A stretch of 64,000 bases of DNA. It comes from Cyanoderma ruficeps. Its lineage: Eukaryota; Chordata; Aves; Passeriformes; Timaliidae. A program made the position numbers and the translations under genes. The stretch lies in contig VZDJ01007755.1 in NCBI GenBank assembly GCA_008694505.1, positions 11,244,596 through 11,308,595 of the forward strand. The letters run 5' to 3'. Numbering within the stretch: the stretch's first letter is position 1; every line of letters begins with the position of its first letter. Positions 24,801 through 39,800 of this stretch are shown piece by piece. The notes beneath the pieces were generated by a model. The model was not told where the DNA came from, searched no databases, and saw nothing but the letters and a program-made list of their open reading frames with translations.

Positions 24801-27800
24801 TAAGAGGATCACAGCATGAATGTCAGACAGTTCTGACCCTTCTGTTTTAAATTTAGCTCTGTAAAGAAGAGATCTCTTTAAACGTATTTTCGGAACCATT
24901 TCAGCTGGGCTGACATGATCTCCAACATTTTGCAATCTGTCATTAGAAGTTCTTGGTTTTTTCTGAGAATGCTCCTTCTTCCACCCAGTCAATAACTGAA
25001 AAATATCAGTACTGCTCTGAAGTGATTTAGGATCCTTCTCCTCCTTTAACCCTTGTCTGCTTTGACATTAAAATTTTGACCAAAAGGATGACATTAGGAG
25101 TTCAGGCATAGAGCTATAAAGATCAACCTTTTCAGTACCTGAGAGGTCTTTCAGGGCAGTTATGAATAATGGACTGTAGTTCATGCAGAACTACAGATAT
25201 AGAGAGGTCAGTCTAGCTTTAAGTTAGTTCCTGGTCTTCTACCCAGGAAAATACCTGTTAAGAGTGGTATGTTTTTGTTTGCTCACTCTCCTTTTCTAGG
25301 AAGTGGACTGAACTGACAGTCAGTGAAGTGGCCTTTCCCCATGACTGTCCTGAGCAGGAGTTGATCCAGTGGCAGTTCTGTAATCGTACCTTGAAAAATA
25401 CAGTACAATATTCTTACTCCACAATATTTGAATATCTTTTGGGACCTCTTTTATTTAGGGAGTTATATATTTTCTGGAATATAGTGCGAATGCCATGCAT
25501 GCCTTTGAGAGTTTAAAATAAATCTGGCATGTGGGGCATATTTGTTCATGAGTTTTAGTGTCCTTCCCTGTACAATAGTTTGATCTTTATACCTCATCCA
25601 TGCACTTGAAGTCTCTATTATAAATGCTTATTACCTCTTCTAAGACCAACTTAATTTATCATTGGCTAACTTGTTGAAAGGGCTTGCACTGAGTTGTTTG
25701 TTAGGAAATTTAGGAGACTAGCTGGTAAGCTAGTAAATACAAAGATGATGTTTGTTTTACTGTGGTGCTTTTGCCTTAAATCTGAAGGGAAAAGCCGTGA
25801 ACATGATCATATGTTCCCTAGGTATAGAAGAACGAGCAGAAATTCTAAGACTGCGAAGACGTTTCTTGAAGGACCAAGACAAACTCAGTCTGATTTATGC
25901 CAGAAAAAGTCTGGCTGAACAGAAAAGAGAAAAGGTTTGTCAATCCAAACGGGTTTAAAACTTTAGGTCTCGATGCCGTTTGCAGTCTTGTACTTGATCT
26001 CTTACAGTAACTTTGTGAAGAAAGTGTAGGTGTAAGGTACTGGTTGCTGCTTTAAGAGCTTTATACGGTTTAATTTGGAAATAATGTTATTTATGGCCTT
26101 AAAGCTAAATGATTTTACTTAGCATAGGCAAGAAAAGAGCTGGATGATAACACTTCCAATCTACCAGTTAAAGTGCGTGGAGTGATTTTGTGTGGTGGGA
26201 ATCCCTAACAGCTGTTGAGAAGCCCTTTACAGTTGTCATTCTGGAATCTAGGAGCCTTAGAGCTACAATACACTGCAGAAGTAGTTGGAGAACATTATGC
26301 AGTGTCTGAAGGTGAACTCAAAATGTGGTACAGCTGATGGACTAACCAGAACTGGTTTGAACTTTTAACCTGAAAGGATGTCAGTAATAATCATTTGCTG
26401 AGTGTTTATCAAGGTCAGAAACTTACTACTTTGTGGGGTTTCCTGGTTGTGTTTTGTACTTACAATAAATCTAAGTGGTTTTAAGCTCTGTAGCAGTTTT
26501 TCACAGGTTCCTGTTACTAAAAATAACACACATTATTGTCAAAATATGGTAGCATTTAGTCCCAAGAGCGAAGGAAGCCAGGATTGAGAGCTACCAGTTT
26601 GAGACACTCTTGTAATACTCCGCAGATGCAGACAACTGTGTAAACAGGACTTACGTCTGGAAAAACCACACAAACACCTATTTTAGCCCATTTATGTTTA
26701 TTTGCAGGCTAAAGCTACCATTTCCTCCCACCCTACAAGAGAGAACCTGTAAATACGTTCTGTATGGTGGTCCAAAATACTACCAACAAAATCCCCAGTC
26801 TTTTAAACACGAGTGATGGTGTTTCATCCCCTTCTTTGGGAGGCTTTTCCAATGTCTGACAGCTCCTTCAGTGAAAAAAATCCATAATATCTAATTTAAA
26901 CCTCTCCTGGCACATTTTGAGGCCATTTCCTAACTATTTTTTAACATGATTAATGCATTTCAGGAGATGAAATCTGAGCTGAAGATGAAGTATGATGCCC
27001 AGGTTACTTTGTACAGAAGTTACCGAGTGGGAGACCTTCCTGACATCCAGATTGAATACTGCAGTCTCATTGCCCCTCTGCAGGGCCTTGCCCAGGTCTG
27101 TCTGCTTTTGAAAGGCCAGTTGTGAAGTTTTCTGGTCCTGCAGGGAAAGTGTCATGTAGCTGGGCAACCACTTTGAAAATTGGCTTGTAGTTTTGCAGTC
27201 AGCCACTGTGATACACATTTAAGGAAGCTGTTTTGAGGGAGTGTTTCTCTTGTGCTGGTGCTGTGTTCAGAGGAGAGGCTTTGCTTGCCTCACCTGAGCA
27301 GTTGAGGACTGGATACATCAGCTGTTGTCCATTTCCTGCAGGTTCCTTTGCTTGAGAAACAGATGGTGGTCTCTGCAGACATTATTGCAAAGGACATCTC
27401 GCTGTTCAGTAACAGAACAGCCGTTTCTCTTCTATTATATGTCTGTAATAGACTTGTAAAAATACAAATGAACTTAGTGTAACTAAGACTGGACTCAGAC
27501 TGCTCAGTAAAGCTGATCTAATATTTCTTTTCCTGCATGAGCGTGGTTGAAACTGTAGATTAAATTGAAGAGCAGACTGAATCCCATTTTATAGTCCTTG
27601 GGAAGTCACAGTCTTCCTGATTACCTTTTGTATTTCATTACTTCTGATAGCCCCTTATCTCTCTGTAAAGGACGGAAGTAGCACACTCACGAGTTCTCTG
27701 AAGAACATTAGATAAAGAGTTAGACCGAATTCCAGACCCATGATAGACAAAGATGTTACACGCACAAATGTGTTTCTGGATTGAAAAAAATACCTTTAAA

Positions 27801-30800
27801 TCTCAGATAAAACTGTCTGTCTGTACAGACAGTCTGTCTCTCTATTAGCTGCCTCAATTTTTAGAACCAGGTCTCCTCACACATTCATGTCTTCTTTTTT
27901 CCTGAAACTCACTTCATGGACTGTAGTGTCCCTCACAAGATATTGGGTGTCTGGTTCCTGTAATGGGAGTTGTGAGTATGTGAAAATGGCAAATTCCACC
28001 CTCTCCACCAAAACTCTGGCCTGAAAACCTGCATTGTCTTGGAGTTTCTTTAAGTAGAAGAATTAAAATGGGATTTGAATGGGTAGTACGGTAATTCCCA
28101 GCAGAGGTGAGATGCATGCCAGACTAAATAGACCACTCCCAAAGAGTGTCTTAGATGCAGGATGGGTCATACATTTTAATTTTCTTTAACAGTCTATTGT
28201 GTCACAGCAAAATTCAGTGACCTTACCGTTTTTGATGTAATTTACAGAAAGATCCAACATTTGCCAAGCAACTTTTCAGCAGTTTGTTTAGTGGAATTTT
28301 TCATGAGGTAAAAAAATCTAAAAACCCTCCTGAGAAAAATGCCATTGTCCAGAAGCTGCTGAACGACTTCAATAATTTCCTCAGTATGAGCCTGTCATAC
28401 TTTCCACCCTTCATTGCCTGCATCCAGGTGAGTCCTGATATATGGCATGAAACTAACTGGATATAATGTCTCTGTCTGAATGTGTGATAAACCCAGTGGT
28501 AGTGACGGTCGAATACTGTCACTGAAGTTTAGACAGAGGTGGAAGGATAATTGTTAACCAAATGGGTATTTCAAGTGACACTTAAGGTGAACGAGGTAGT
28601 TCATAACTCTGAACTGATTTTTCAAGCTTTCTACAATTACTGTTCTCCTAGAGTTTGAGTCACCTTGTAGTGTTTTAATTGCATCAGTAACAAGAAGAGG
28701 TCTGATTACAAATGAAAGCTGTTTCAATTGAAGTGGGAATTGAGAACAATTGAAAGAATTATGTGAGTGTGGTGCTTATCTTCCTGTTTCTGGGAAGTGC
28801 TTACTGAGGAATTCTTTGATGTCTTGAGGATATCAGTAGCTGTCAGACCATTTGTTGTTAGCCTCTCTTGTTTATTTTTTTCAAATTAGTCCCCTGAAGT
28901 AGTTGTCTGGGGATTTTCAGTCATGAAGGAAGGGCTCACCAGAGGAATAGTGGGTGAACCATGGTTGTTTCACTGGAAAGGAAACACGAGCATTTCTGTT
29001 GTGAGAATATACTGACCTGGAATATATTGTGAATTTCATCTTTTAACCCAGTTTTCAGGGAGATAAAAAAACCTTGCCGCAGCAACTGTTAACATCCCCA
29101 TTGTCACGGTATTTAATGATTCTTTTCAACTGTATTGATGTTGTCCTGATTCCTAGTTCTCAAAAGAATCTTTTATTCAGTGGCAGCTAATGGTTTCTTT
29201 TTTGTTACGGAAATGTAAATACTCTGTGACTGGAGGTGTCATGCCAAATAGAGGAGAACCATGTAGCTGGATCTAGCTTTGTACACAGAGAGAAACTTTG
29301 CTTCTTAGTACTTGTAATTACACATCTGAAAAAATGTAGTTTCTTGTTTACTTTTTTCTGTGCAGCTGCATAAAAGGTCAAATGCTATGGGGATTTTTCT
29401 GGGCTTCTTGGTAAATTTTTTGAGCCAGTATCTCACAATAGCTATCTGTTAGTATTCCCTCTTGACATTGCATTTGTTGGTTCACTGTCTTGATGATACT
29501 ATTTGGGTTGAATTATGCTATCTAGACCCTGCTAATAACATTGTTGCATTAGACTACGTTATTTTTTTTTTCTGAATAGACATAAAATGAAGACTCAAGA
29601 GGTAGGTAAGCTCAATTTCATCAAAAATACGGACTTTGTAAGAGCAGTAAGAGCATTTCTTTGCCATCCTCATCAGTAACAGAAGTACAATATCATGAAA
29701 TCCAAACAGCCTGCAAGCAGTGAGAGGAAGTTTTTTCCCAGTAGGGAATTGAGTTCACATTGATCAAGAGAGCAAGCTGGGTGTGTGTGAGCAAGAGCAC
29801 AGCAGTGTCAAGGCTTTCATTTGGCTCACAAAGACTGTCTTAGTGGCTTGGCCATTTGGAAGTACAGCTTTTATTTCCTGTGTACCAACAGCATAATAAA
29901 TATTGGCTGGTTTCAGAAAGGCTTCCTACTTTTCTGCTGTTTCATTCTGGTTGTTTGACTTTTTAATCTTCTACAGGTTCATGTCCCATCAGGAGAATAA
30001 GTTGCTGGATTAAAAGAGCCGGTTTTGTCTACACATATAATGGTGAAATTGACTATGAAGCTCTGGGATTCACTTTCAGGGCAGATTAAGAACCTGCTGA
30101 ACTAGAAGAGGTTAACTCCATGACAAAAGTTTACCTAGCCTCCAAAGAGATGCTTGGCCTCTGAAGAACATATAATTGCCTTAGAAATATTTTAGCTGGC
30201 AGGGCAGCTTGGATGCCATTCTCCCTAATCTTTGAACATATGGTGCAAGTAGAGAGTGCTTGTTGCATATGGAGCAGGGAACATTCCCTCTGCTTTGAGA
30301 AGATAAGTGATCAAATAGTCACCAAAATGCACTAAATAGAGAGATGCCTCCTTTGATGTGGGGTGATGTCTGTAAATTTTAAGTTTGGGAGGACATTCAT
30401 TCTTGGAACATACCCTTACATGTGCAGATTTCTTACACTTTTTATGAGAAAGGGCTTTTGGTCATACCTTAGCAAAGTTTTACTTAAGCTTTTAGATTGT
30501 GCAGTTGTGACTGTGTTCCTGATGTAACCCTTAAAAGCTGGCAGTCAAGGAATGTGTCTGGGGCATGTGTGCAGCTAACTGAAGTTGCCTTAATAGCAGT
30601 TGAAATATATATGCTAACCCCTCATTGGGATCTGCCTGGTCTGTGGCTCAGGGAGCTACAAGAGGCTGTGGATTTTTCCTCTTTCTTTATTGAGCACAAA
30701 TTTATTAGTATGAGAGTCCCAACTCTACAAAGTGTGTCATGAGTTTGCTTATGCCAGGTGCCTCCTGTAGTTTTTGTGGTGGTTGTCATTTATCAAAGAA

Positions 30801-33800
30801 GTGTAACTTGGTTGTACTCAGTCTCCTGTTGCAATTTCCAAACAGTGGTTTCTTTTCATAATATTCTTGAACATGCTGTGTTGCAAGAATTTTTGTTCTA
30901 AAATATGGTGCTGTTTCTTGTAATGAAAGCTATACTGCACCTCCTCCATGTTGTGATTTTTTTCTTCTGTTTATTTAAGATACTGTTGTGACTTTTCTTT
31001 AATGGAAAAGAAAACAAAGGAAAGACCCAACACTGGATTTAAAAAACATGCTGCTTTCTTGATTTTTTCCTGTATTTAGAATAGTGATTTAAGTATTTAA
31101 AAAAAATTCAACTAAACAAGAATGTTTAATCCTGAAGAAGAGATTATTCTTTAGTTGTACCAAAGTTAAATATGATAAAGAGAAATATTGTCATGTCTTT
31201 AAATCAGGCAGGAGTAGATGAGTACAGTGCTAGAGGAATCTGACAGGAAGCTGTGATGGGCTAAAGCTGGCTGACAGTGTGGATAGAAAGCCTCCAGCTC
31301 AGAGAAGACTTTGTGGTAAATCATGCCTTTGGCTTATGGCAGGAATGCACCACTGAATAGGCTAAGTGAAGCACAGCTGCTGTGTAGCAGGCAAAATCTT
31401 GCCAAAAAACAGAAGGAAAAGTTCAGGCTGTCAATGTGTCCATCTGCCTCTCTCCCACTTTTCCTTGTGATTCTGTCCAGAGAGTTGTCCCATGTCCTGG
31501 AGCCAAAGTGTATGGGGTTACTCTGTACTGTTCTCTGTCCAAGGAGCAACAGCACAGTAGAAAAAGATTCCAATTTTCCCTGAGTTGGGAACTTCTGGAG
31601 GTCTAATGGCTTATTTCTAAAGCTTGCACTATAAGACAAAGGATACTAAGTAAGTGATCTGTATAGTTTTACACCAAGTAGACACCTGTTGTTTTATTTT
31701 ACAGGAAATGAGTTACCAGCACAGAGAGCTACTGGAACTGGACTCAGCTAATGTGAGCACGAGCTGCCTTGCAAGTTTGCAGCAGCCAGTGGGCATCCTT
31801 CTCCTGGAGCGTGCCCTGATGGCTCTGTCCCCTGCAGAGGAGCCCCCGTCCAAAAGGATGCGTGGGAGGACAGAGCTGCCCCCAGATGTGATCAGATGGA
31901 TTGAACTTGCTAAGTAAATTCTTGTTTGAGACAATTTTCTCCCATTTAGGTTTGCCTGGTGAAGAGCTCTGCTTTTATGGCTTGTGGGATTTCTTTAGTT
32001 TTTCCGTCTTTTAGAGTTAGATATGTTTTTAATTTCTTCTCAGTTAATACTATCAGTGAGAGCAGTTAGACTTCAAAACTGTGCACTCTTATGATGCTGT
32101 CAGACTGCTGAAAAATACCTTGTACATAGCTTTGCAACTGTAGGAGTTTCCACAGTTCAGCTATTGCCCTACAAGTTGAAGTTTATGTAGTTAAGTATGT
32201 ATTTCTGATCTTACATAAGAAACACTTCCTAAAAATTTACTATTTAAAACTGGTACTATTACTGCCTATTGATTTTTTTTAATAACTTCTATTTGCATTG
32301 ATATTCATCTGAGCTATTTAAAAGATTTCTCTTTTTAATTTTACTAGGCTCTATAGATCCCTTGGGGATTATGATGCCCTTCGTGGCATTTTCAGTGGTA
32401 AGATTGGAACTAAGGAAATTACACAGAAGGCTTTGTTGGCAGAAGCAAGGAATGATTATGCTGCAGCAGCTCAATATTATGATAAGGTAAAATTACAACA
32501 AGGATTTTTTTTTCATAAATCTCTCATGACTTAAAGCTAATCGAATTAGAAAAAAGTGCAATTATCTAGGCAAAAAGTAAAAACATGTGGCCACACTGCA
32601 ACGCCAAGCAAGCAAATTGCATGTGTTCATGGCATGAGTTGCAATGAGTAAAAATGAAGACAGATCTCTAACTTTCTTTTAAAATGTTCACTCTTCAAAA
32701 GTGCAGGTTTACTGAAGACAGCTACCTGAAATTAATTTATGTCTAAACAATGCCAAGCTTGACTTTTCTGCATTTAATGTTGCTGTCACACTGTGGTAAA
32801 TGGATAGATACTTTTATGAGACAATAAATTACAGTTAAGTTGCTGGTGACTTAGCATTGAAACAGGTTCTTGGCTGGAATCTGGCACTATTCTCCCCTCC
32901 AAATTCATTCTCTAGGCACTCTCCCAAGAAGACTGGCAAGATGGGGAGCCAACAGAAGCAGAGAAGGACTTCTGGGAACTTGCATCTCTGGAATGCTACG
33001 ACCACCTCACAATGTGGAAGTCTCTGGAGTATTGTGCTACTGTTAATATTGATAGTGGAAAACCTCCAGACCTAAGCAAAACATGGAATGACCCATTTTT
33101 TCAGGTTTTTAGAAATTATTTCATTGATACTGCACCATTTCTATCCCTGCAGGGATGTCCTACGGTGTTGAGATTATGGGTGAAAATCAATTGCATCGTT
33201 TGGGTTACTTAATTATGGAAATTAGTGGAGAGTCTGATATTAAAAAAATTGAAACAATTCTGCTTGTTTTTTTTGATGTTTAATTTTTACCTCAAGTCTA
33301 TGGCAGATCCCATAGGACCAGCTTTACCATCTCCTTCTTCCTTTTGCAAGTCTTTTTTGTTGCTTTTGTCATTTATATTTGTTTCCTGTTTTAAGAGTTA
33401 CCAAACCATGGATTTTGAAACTGGTAGAATTTATTAACAACTTCTTGAGCTATAGGAAAAGGCTGCTGTGATTTGTTAGCAAATAGGAATTTCTCCAAAG
33501 GGAAAATATCTTTTAAAAAATTCAGAATGTTTTTATATTTATTTGATTTGCCACTGATAACAAAAAAATTGATCATCTAATATTCCATTCCTAGAAATAA
33601 AAACTATGTTCTCACTTTGTAGGAGACATATCTGCCCTATATAATACGCAGTAAATTGAAGTTACTGCTCAGTGGGGAGAATGACCAGACTTTGCTAACC
33701 TTTATTGATGAGGCAATGAAGACAGAACAGAAGAAAGCCATTATAGAAATGCACTACAGCCAAGAACTTAGTCTCCTGTACATCCTGCAAGATGATTTTG

Positions 33801-36800
33801 ACAGAGCCAAATATTACATTAGCAATGGCATGCAGATCTTCATGCAGGTAATAATGTCTTCTATCTCTAGTATGGGGGTTTTTTGTGTAAACTGGAACAA
33901 TGAAACTGCTGCTGCTATTACTGCTGCTAGATTATACTCTCAGGAGAAGCACTCATTCAAATGCAATGAAATTTAGGTGCCTTCCATGTCATGTGACAAA
34001 ACTTCTTTTAAATTCACTGCTTGCAGTGATAAAAAGTGAGTGAGCCAGTGGAGTGCATCCTCTTCTTTTAGTTTGTTTTGTTTTGCTGATGTAATCTTTT
34101 ATATGTTTTTCAGAGTAATTGTTTGTGCAGACAATGAAAATTTTATTTTGTTCATCTTCTCAGGGACCTCCTGTCCCCAGAACAAGCTTGCAAAGAGTGT
34201 TGCATTGAAAAGTTACAAATTCCATCCATTATCAAGTTTTGATTAGACTGTAAGACTGCTAAAACCTAGGATAGGAATTGCAGCTAGAGTATGCCTCTGT
34301 GCTTGTCCAAAGCAGAGCTGCTCTCTGATTATCAGCTATGAAACTACTTGTAAGAGGTTGGGTTCTAAAGCATAACATACAGCAGCATCAGATCAATAAT
34401 ACGTAGAGCACTGAACAGAACCATGCTTTAAATTCTGTCTCTGATTCCCTCCCTTTCTTTTCAGAGCTACTCCAGTATTGATTCCTTGTTATATCAAAGT
34501 CGAATGACCAAACTGCAGTCTGTACAAGCTTTGACAGAAATACAGGATTTCATCAATTTTATGACCAAGAGAAGTAAAGATTTTTTTTCTGAAGTAGTTT
34601 TCCTTTTGTATTCAGTAATTGTGGTTTCCTGAACTTTGAATTTCTAAACTTCTGTTTGAAGAAGCATAAGTCTGGAATTACTTCTTATTGTCTTCTTGAC
34701 AGTAAGACCTATTAGAGTTTTGTAAGATAGGATTTAATATAACTTTGTGTTTTGTTGCAAAGTTTAATTAGCATAACTCTTGTGATAAGAGTTAAGCACC
34801 TCTTATTGAAAGTGTCAGTAAAAGTTTTAAACTAAGCTTTTTTGTTCAGTTACCTTTTGGTAGTAAATAGCAATTAGCAGAGGTGAAAAAATGGATGTGG
34901 TATATAAATTGCACCTGCTCACATAGGCCTGAAGTACACATTATGTGCATAAACCAGATTAGATTTAAATTTAGTTAACATTTCCACTATATTCCAGCAT
35001 GTTCATATATGGAAAGGAAACTACCTGGTGGTGATCCCCAGTGGCAGTTGACACACATGTCCTTATGGAACCCCCTGTGCTTCAGCAATAAACAGAAGTA
35101 ATGTGATGATCACTGAGTAGCATTTTTAGTGCAAGCCCAGAAATGCAAGTGGGCTGCTTAATTGCAGTTTTCTGGTCTGAATGTTAGACTATGTTTTGTT
35201 TAGGTTGTTTTCATGCTGTTTGGCTTCAGCTGCATTTGAAATGTTCTTAATTGATTTCTAGGTAACTTAGCTTCAGAGGCTTCCCTTAAGAGACTTCTTA
35301 GAACTTGGACAAGCAGATATCCAGATGCTAAAATGGATCCTATGAACATCTGGGATGATATCATCACAAATCGGTAAAATTGCATTCTTGGGTTAGCTGA
35401 AGTTTTGTCTGCCTGTTGAGTTCCAGGAAGTGCTTTTTCTACTACTGCCTGTTTTCATATGGGAGGGGTTTGAGCCAATGTATGACTTTTTTTTTTTTTT
35501 TTTTTTCGTTNNTTTTTTTTTTTCGTTTTTAACTGTGATAGTACCTTTCTCAACATAACTGGGAAGGTTATGTGACTAATTTGTGGTGAGGAGCAAAAGG
35601 AGGTTGAGAAATGGCCAGGGGATAAATTGTATTTTGATAGGGAAGCATAGATGTAGGTTTAAGCATTTTCTTGCATCATTGACTATGCACTGTGTAAACT
35701 GGCCCATTTCAGCAGCCCTTAAACATATTCACTTGTAATTGAGTAGATTAGCTGCATTTAGCTCAATGAAACACCACCCAAAAGACCTAAAAGTTATGAA
35801 TAAAAATAACTTGTCTGCTTTGTAGGCAGTTCCAAAATGAGGGAGCATACAAAACAAGCCCAGCCCTGTCACTCTCAGTGCTTCACCTGTTTATGGAAAA
35901 TGACCACTGCTTTACTTGGAGACTTCTGTTGTGCAACTGTTGCTAGAAAGAACAAAGGCTCTCTGGAGACTACTTTGGATTAGCTCTGAGGAAACTGGAA
36001 TGCTGTTTGAAATTTGAAAGTTTTTGTCCTTGCCATGGTGTCAGTCTTCATCCCAATTCATTGTTCCAGAGAAAATCTAGATTAGTCCTCTGTTACTGGA
36101 TGATAACTTCTTCAGTAGCTCTGCTGACATATACTGTGCTCTGTGATTTATTTTGTTATCTCATGGTGTCAGGAAAACACGGCTACAGAAAAGCTTATTG
36201 CAGTTCAATATTAGGCAGAGTACACGGCATGACTTACTTTTGAAAAAAGTCTTGAAACATTTATGACTTGAAGGGTTGTCAGGGTTTTAAACACTTTATT
36301 GCTTTTAGAAAACCTTTGGCTCATCTTAAATTAGTAACAAAGGATATGCCAAGTACCACTTCAGAGTGTAGTGCTGTCCTCTGAGTAACAGATCTCACAT
36401 AATGAGATGTGCTGTTAAATTAGATAGGTGTAGTTGTGGAGTGACAGGATTCAGCACTGATCCATGGCAATTGCCTTTCAAAAGGTGAGTGTGCTTGCTG
36501 ATCTGTTCTGCTGCACAGATTTTGATGTTGGCATGTGTTGATGTGATAAACAATTTAATAGCAGGTTGACATAAAATACAGCCTGGCACTCACACTAAAT
36601 AATTGAGACTCCTGTTGTGAAGCTAGAATGCAAGTTATGGCTTGGTGAACTTAGGGACTGTAGCTTGCACAAAGGAAATAACTAAAAAAAAATCCCACTC
36701 TTTAATGAACTTTTTCTAATACTAATCTTGTCAGTTCAAGGTCCTGAATGGTCTCAGGGTCAACCTGACCCCCTGTCAGGAGTGTCCAGGCTCTGTGTTT

Positions 36801-39800
36801 AGTAGCCCTGCTAAAGGTGATAGCTGTAGTTTGACATTTTTTATTAGCTTTGTTTGCTGTTAGGCAGACCAACACTTTTGAACATTCATTTCCTGGAATG
36901 TATACCAGAGTGATCTATACCCCTGCTGTTGTTGCCCTGCAGGTGTTTCTTTCTTGAAAAACTGGAGGAGAAACTTCCCTCTGATCAGGCCAATGACAGT
37001 ATGGAGGTGGATGGAGAATGCAGTGGTGGTGGCCAAATGGAAGTGGATCAACAGAGTGAAAACATTCACTCAATGATTAAAAGCTGCAAATTTAATATGA
37101 AAATGAAGATGATAGAAAGTGCCAGGAAACAGGTGAATATACGGTCTGATAGCTTCCTATTTGCAGAGAAAATACATAGAAAAAGCTGGAAAAGCCTTTT
37201 AGGTGGTGTTTGGTACCCTTTTGCCAGGGAAAACCTTGTCTCTTTTTGACCCTGCTGTCCAGGACGTTTTGAAAGCTCAAGAAAGTCAGTTCCACAATGA
37301 AAGAAAACAAAAGGATAAATGTTAATTACAAAGTTGTTGATAATATGTCATTACTGGAAATGTGCCTGAAGTCCGCTTTGATCCACAGATGGTTTTGGAC
37401 ACTCTAAAGAGCAGATAAAGTATCTGAAATGTTTCAGTCTTTAATGGAAGGGATGCTTGCAATCAAGCATTATGCTTCTTATTTACAAATAATCTCTTCT
37501 GCATAAGAAAACAAATTGAATTCTGATTGAGTTAGTATAATTTACTTCAATCAGCAATGCTGAATTTCTTCTTTTTTCACAGTTTTCATTACTGCTATTA
37601 GTTAACACTAACAACTAAAGTTAAGTGACTTAGAAATTTTGGGTTGAATCTGACTGTTGAAAGTACTGAAACAGCCTTTTTAATGATGGGCCTTTGGTGT
37701 TTCAAGCTTGAGACAAGATGAATAATTAAGTCAAGGTCTCCTGTCTTCTGAGATGCTGCAGAAATCTGCAGGCATCAACTAGAGTTTATTTTAAGCAGTC
37801 TGATAAGCAAATACAACATTGCTTTGTTGATTATACACTCTTGAAGGAGTAAGTGTAAAATAAGATTTCCTTTAATGCAATTTCTATGAAACTTCTCATC
37901 GAAATAACAAACATAAGTGATTTTCTTAGCTATATCTTAAATCAAAGTTGCGTTTTCCATATGTGTTTGTACTACAGAGCAATTAAATGCTTCATTGCAG
38001 CTGGAATTATTTTCTCCATTTTTAAACCTCTGTTCTTCTCTTTTGCTATTTACTGTTCTCCATTAGCACAGATATGGTTCTGAATATGAAACCCGGCAAG
38101 CAGCGAACATCTCTTTGCCTTACTGTAACTTTACTTGGGTTACTTCAATCTTCTCGTCTCTAATTTGGTTGTGGGCAGGTTTGAGTTCCTCTTCAGATAC
38201 ATGGTCTGAAAATTCTCTCCATCTGAATACAGAACAGCTTTGCAGTGGCCAAGAAGCTCCTGAAAGACCTGCGGAAAGAAGCCAGAGCGAGGGAGGACTG
38301 GCTGGTGAGGTGGAATTACGCCTATTGCCGCTTCACTCACAGTAGCAGCCGCAACCTGAGCTGTCCTGAACGCGTGCTCTCAGTGTTGAAAACCATCTCC
38401 CTGCTTGGTAAACAGCCTTTGCTTCACTTCGTGTATTTTACAAAGTTGCTCTGTTGTCCCATTACCAACTTCTGTTTTTTGAATTCCAACAGAAGATACC
38501 AAATCCGACTATCTCAGCAAGAATATAAAGGCCTTCCGAAACCAGAATCTTCTCTTGGGTACTACATATCACATCATGGCCAATGCTCTTAGTCAGGATC
38601 CAAGATGTCTTGAGCAAATTGAGAAAGAAAAGGCTGGAAAGATATCACTAATATCAGGAGAAAGCCTTGAGAACCCTAAAAAGGTAAACGAGAGGGGAAG
38701 ATCTTTTAGTAATTTTGGTGTCATTATTATTACAAATTACTACTTCAGTAGGTAGAGGTGGCTATGGATAGATACAGAGCATGTGAAACCTGTCTGCTAT
38801 TAGCAGTGATTTGTTCAGCAACACCAGATGGAGAAAGAAAGGGGGGAAAAAAAGGCTGTGGTTGCTGTTCCAGGTTTTGCTCTCCTGGAGTTCTACATCA
38901 CTCTAACTTTTCTAAATAGGAGAATGTTCTTGTGTTTCTCTGTACTTGCATTTTGAGTGGAGGGAGAAGACATAGTCACAGCATCGGCATGCACAGTGAC
39001 CGGACAAGGCTTGGGATCCTCAAAGAATGCCTTGATTTCAGCCGGGCATTTGTGACCTGCTTCATGCTCCCAGTCTATTCTCTTTGATAAAGAGATATTT
39101 ATAATACTGATATCTAAGTAATTTTAATGAAAGAAAGAAGAGGAATTTTTTAAGGCAGAGCCCATGCAGGTTGTCTTTGCCTGTTTTGGGTAGATGTGCA
39201 TTTGAAGAGTACAGTCCTAGACTGCTGCAACTAAAATTATTTGCTGTCAGTTGTCCCCGATGCTGTGGCATTGGTTTCTTTTCTGTCAAGTGGATTAAGA
39301 ATTTGAAGTACCACTGCTGGCTTATTTCTACTAATTTCTAAAGCCACCATGAAGACCCTTACATATAGAATCATGGAATGGTTTGGGTTGAAAGGATCTT
39401 ACAGATCATCTAGTTCCAACCCCCTTGTCATTGGCAGGTACACCTTTCGCTAGATCAGGTCGCTCAGAGCTCCATCCAGCCTGGCCTGGAGCACATCCAG
39501 GGATGGGGTATTCACAACTTCTCTGGGCAACCTGTTCCAGTGGCTCACCACCCTCACAGTAAAGAGCTTCCTCCTAATATCCAATCTAAACCTACTGTCT
39601 TTCAGTTTGAAGCAATTGCTCCTTGTCCTGTCACTACATGCTCTTGTAAAAAGTCCCTTTCCATCTTTATGTGGGATTGCTTCAGGGAATATGAAACATA
39701 TTAGTATTAAAAAAAAGATGTTCTTAATTTGTGTTTTATGGTTGTTAAAAGTAAAGCACATCAAGAAGAAATTCCTGTGAAAGTTTCAAATTTTCAGGTG

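Noticed and set aside
39450..39764. Minus-strand open frame with conserved [12 protein letters not shown] residues
   Set aside because: Not a host gene: it is the reverse-transcriptase tail of the antisense CR1 copy and is listed as a mobile element.
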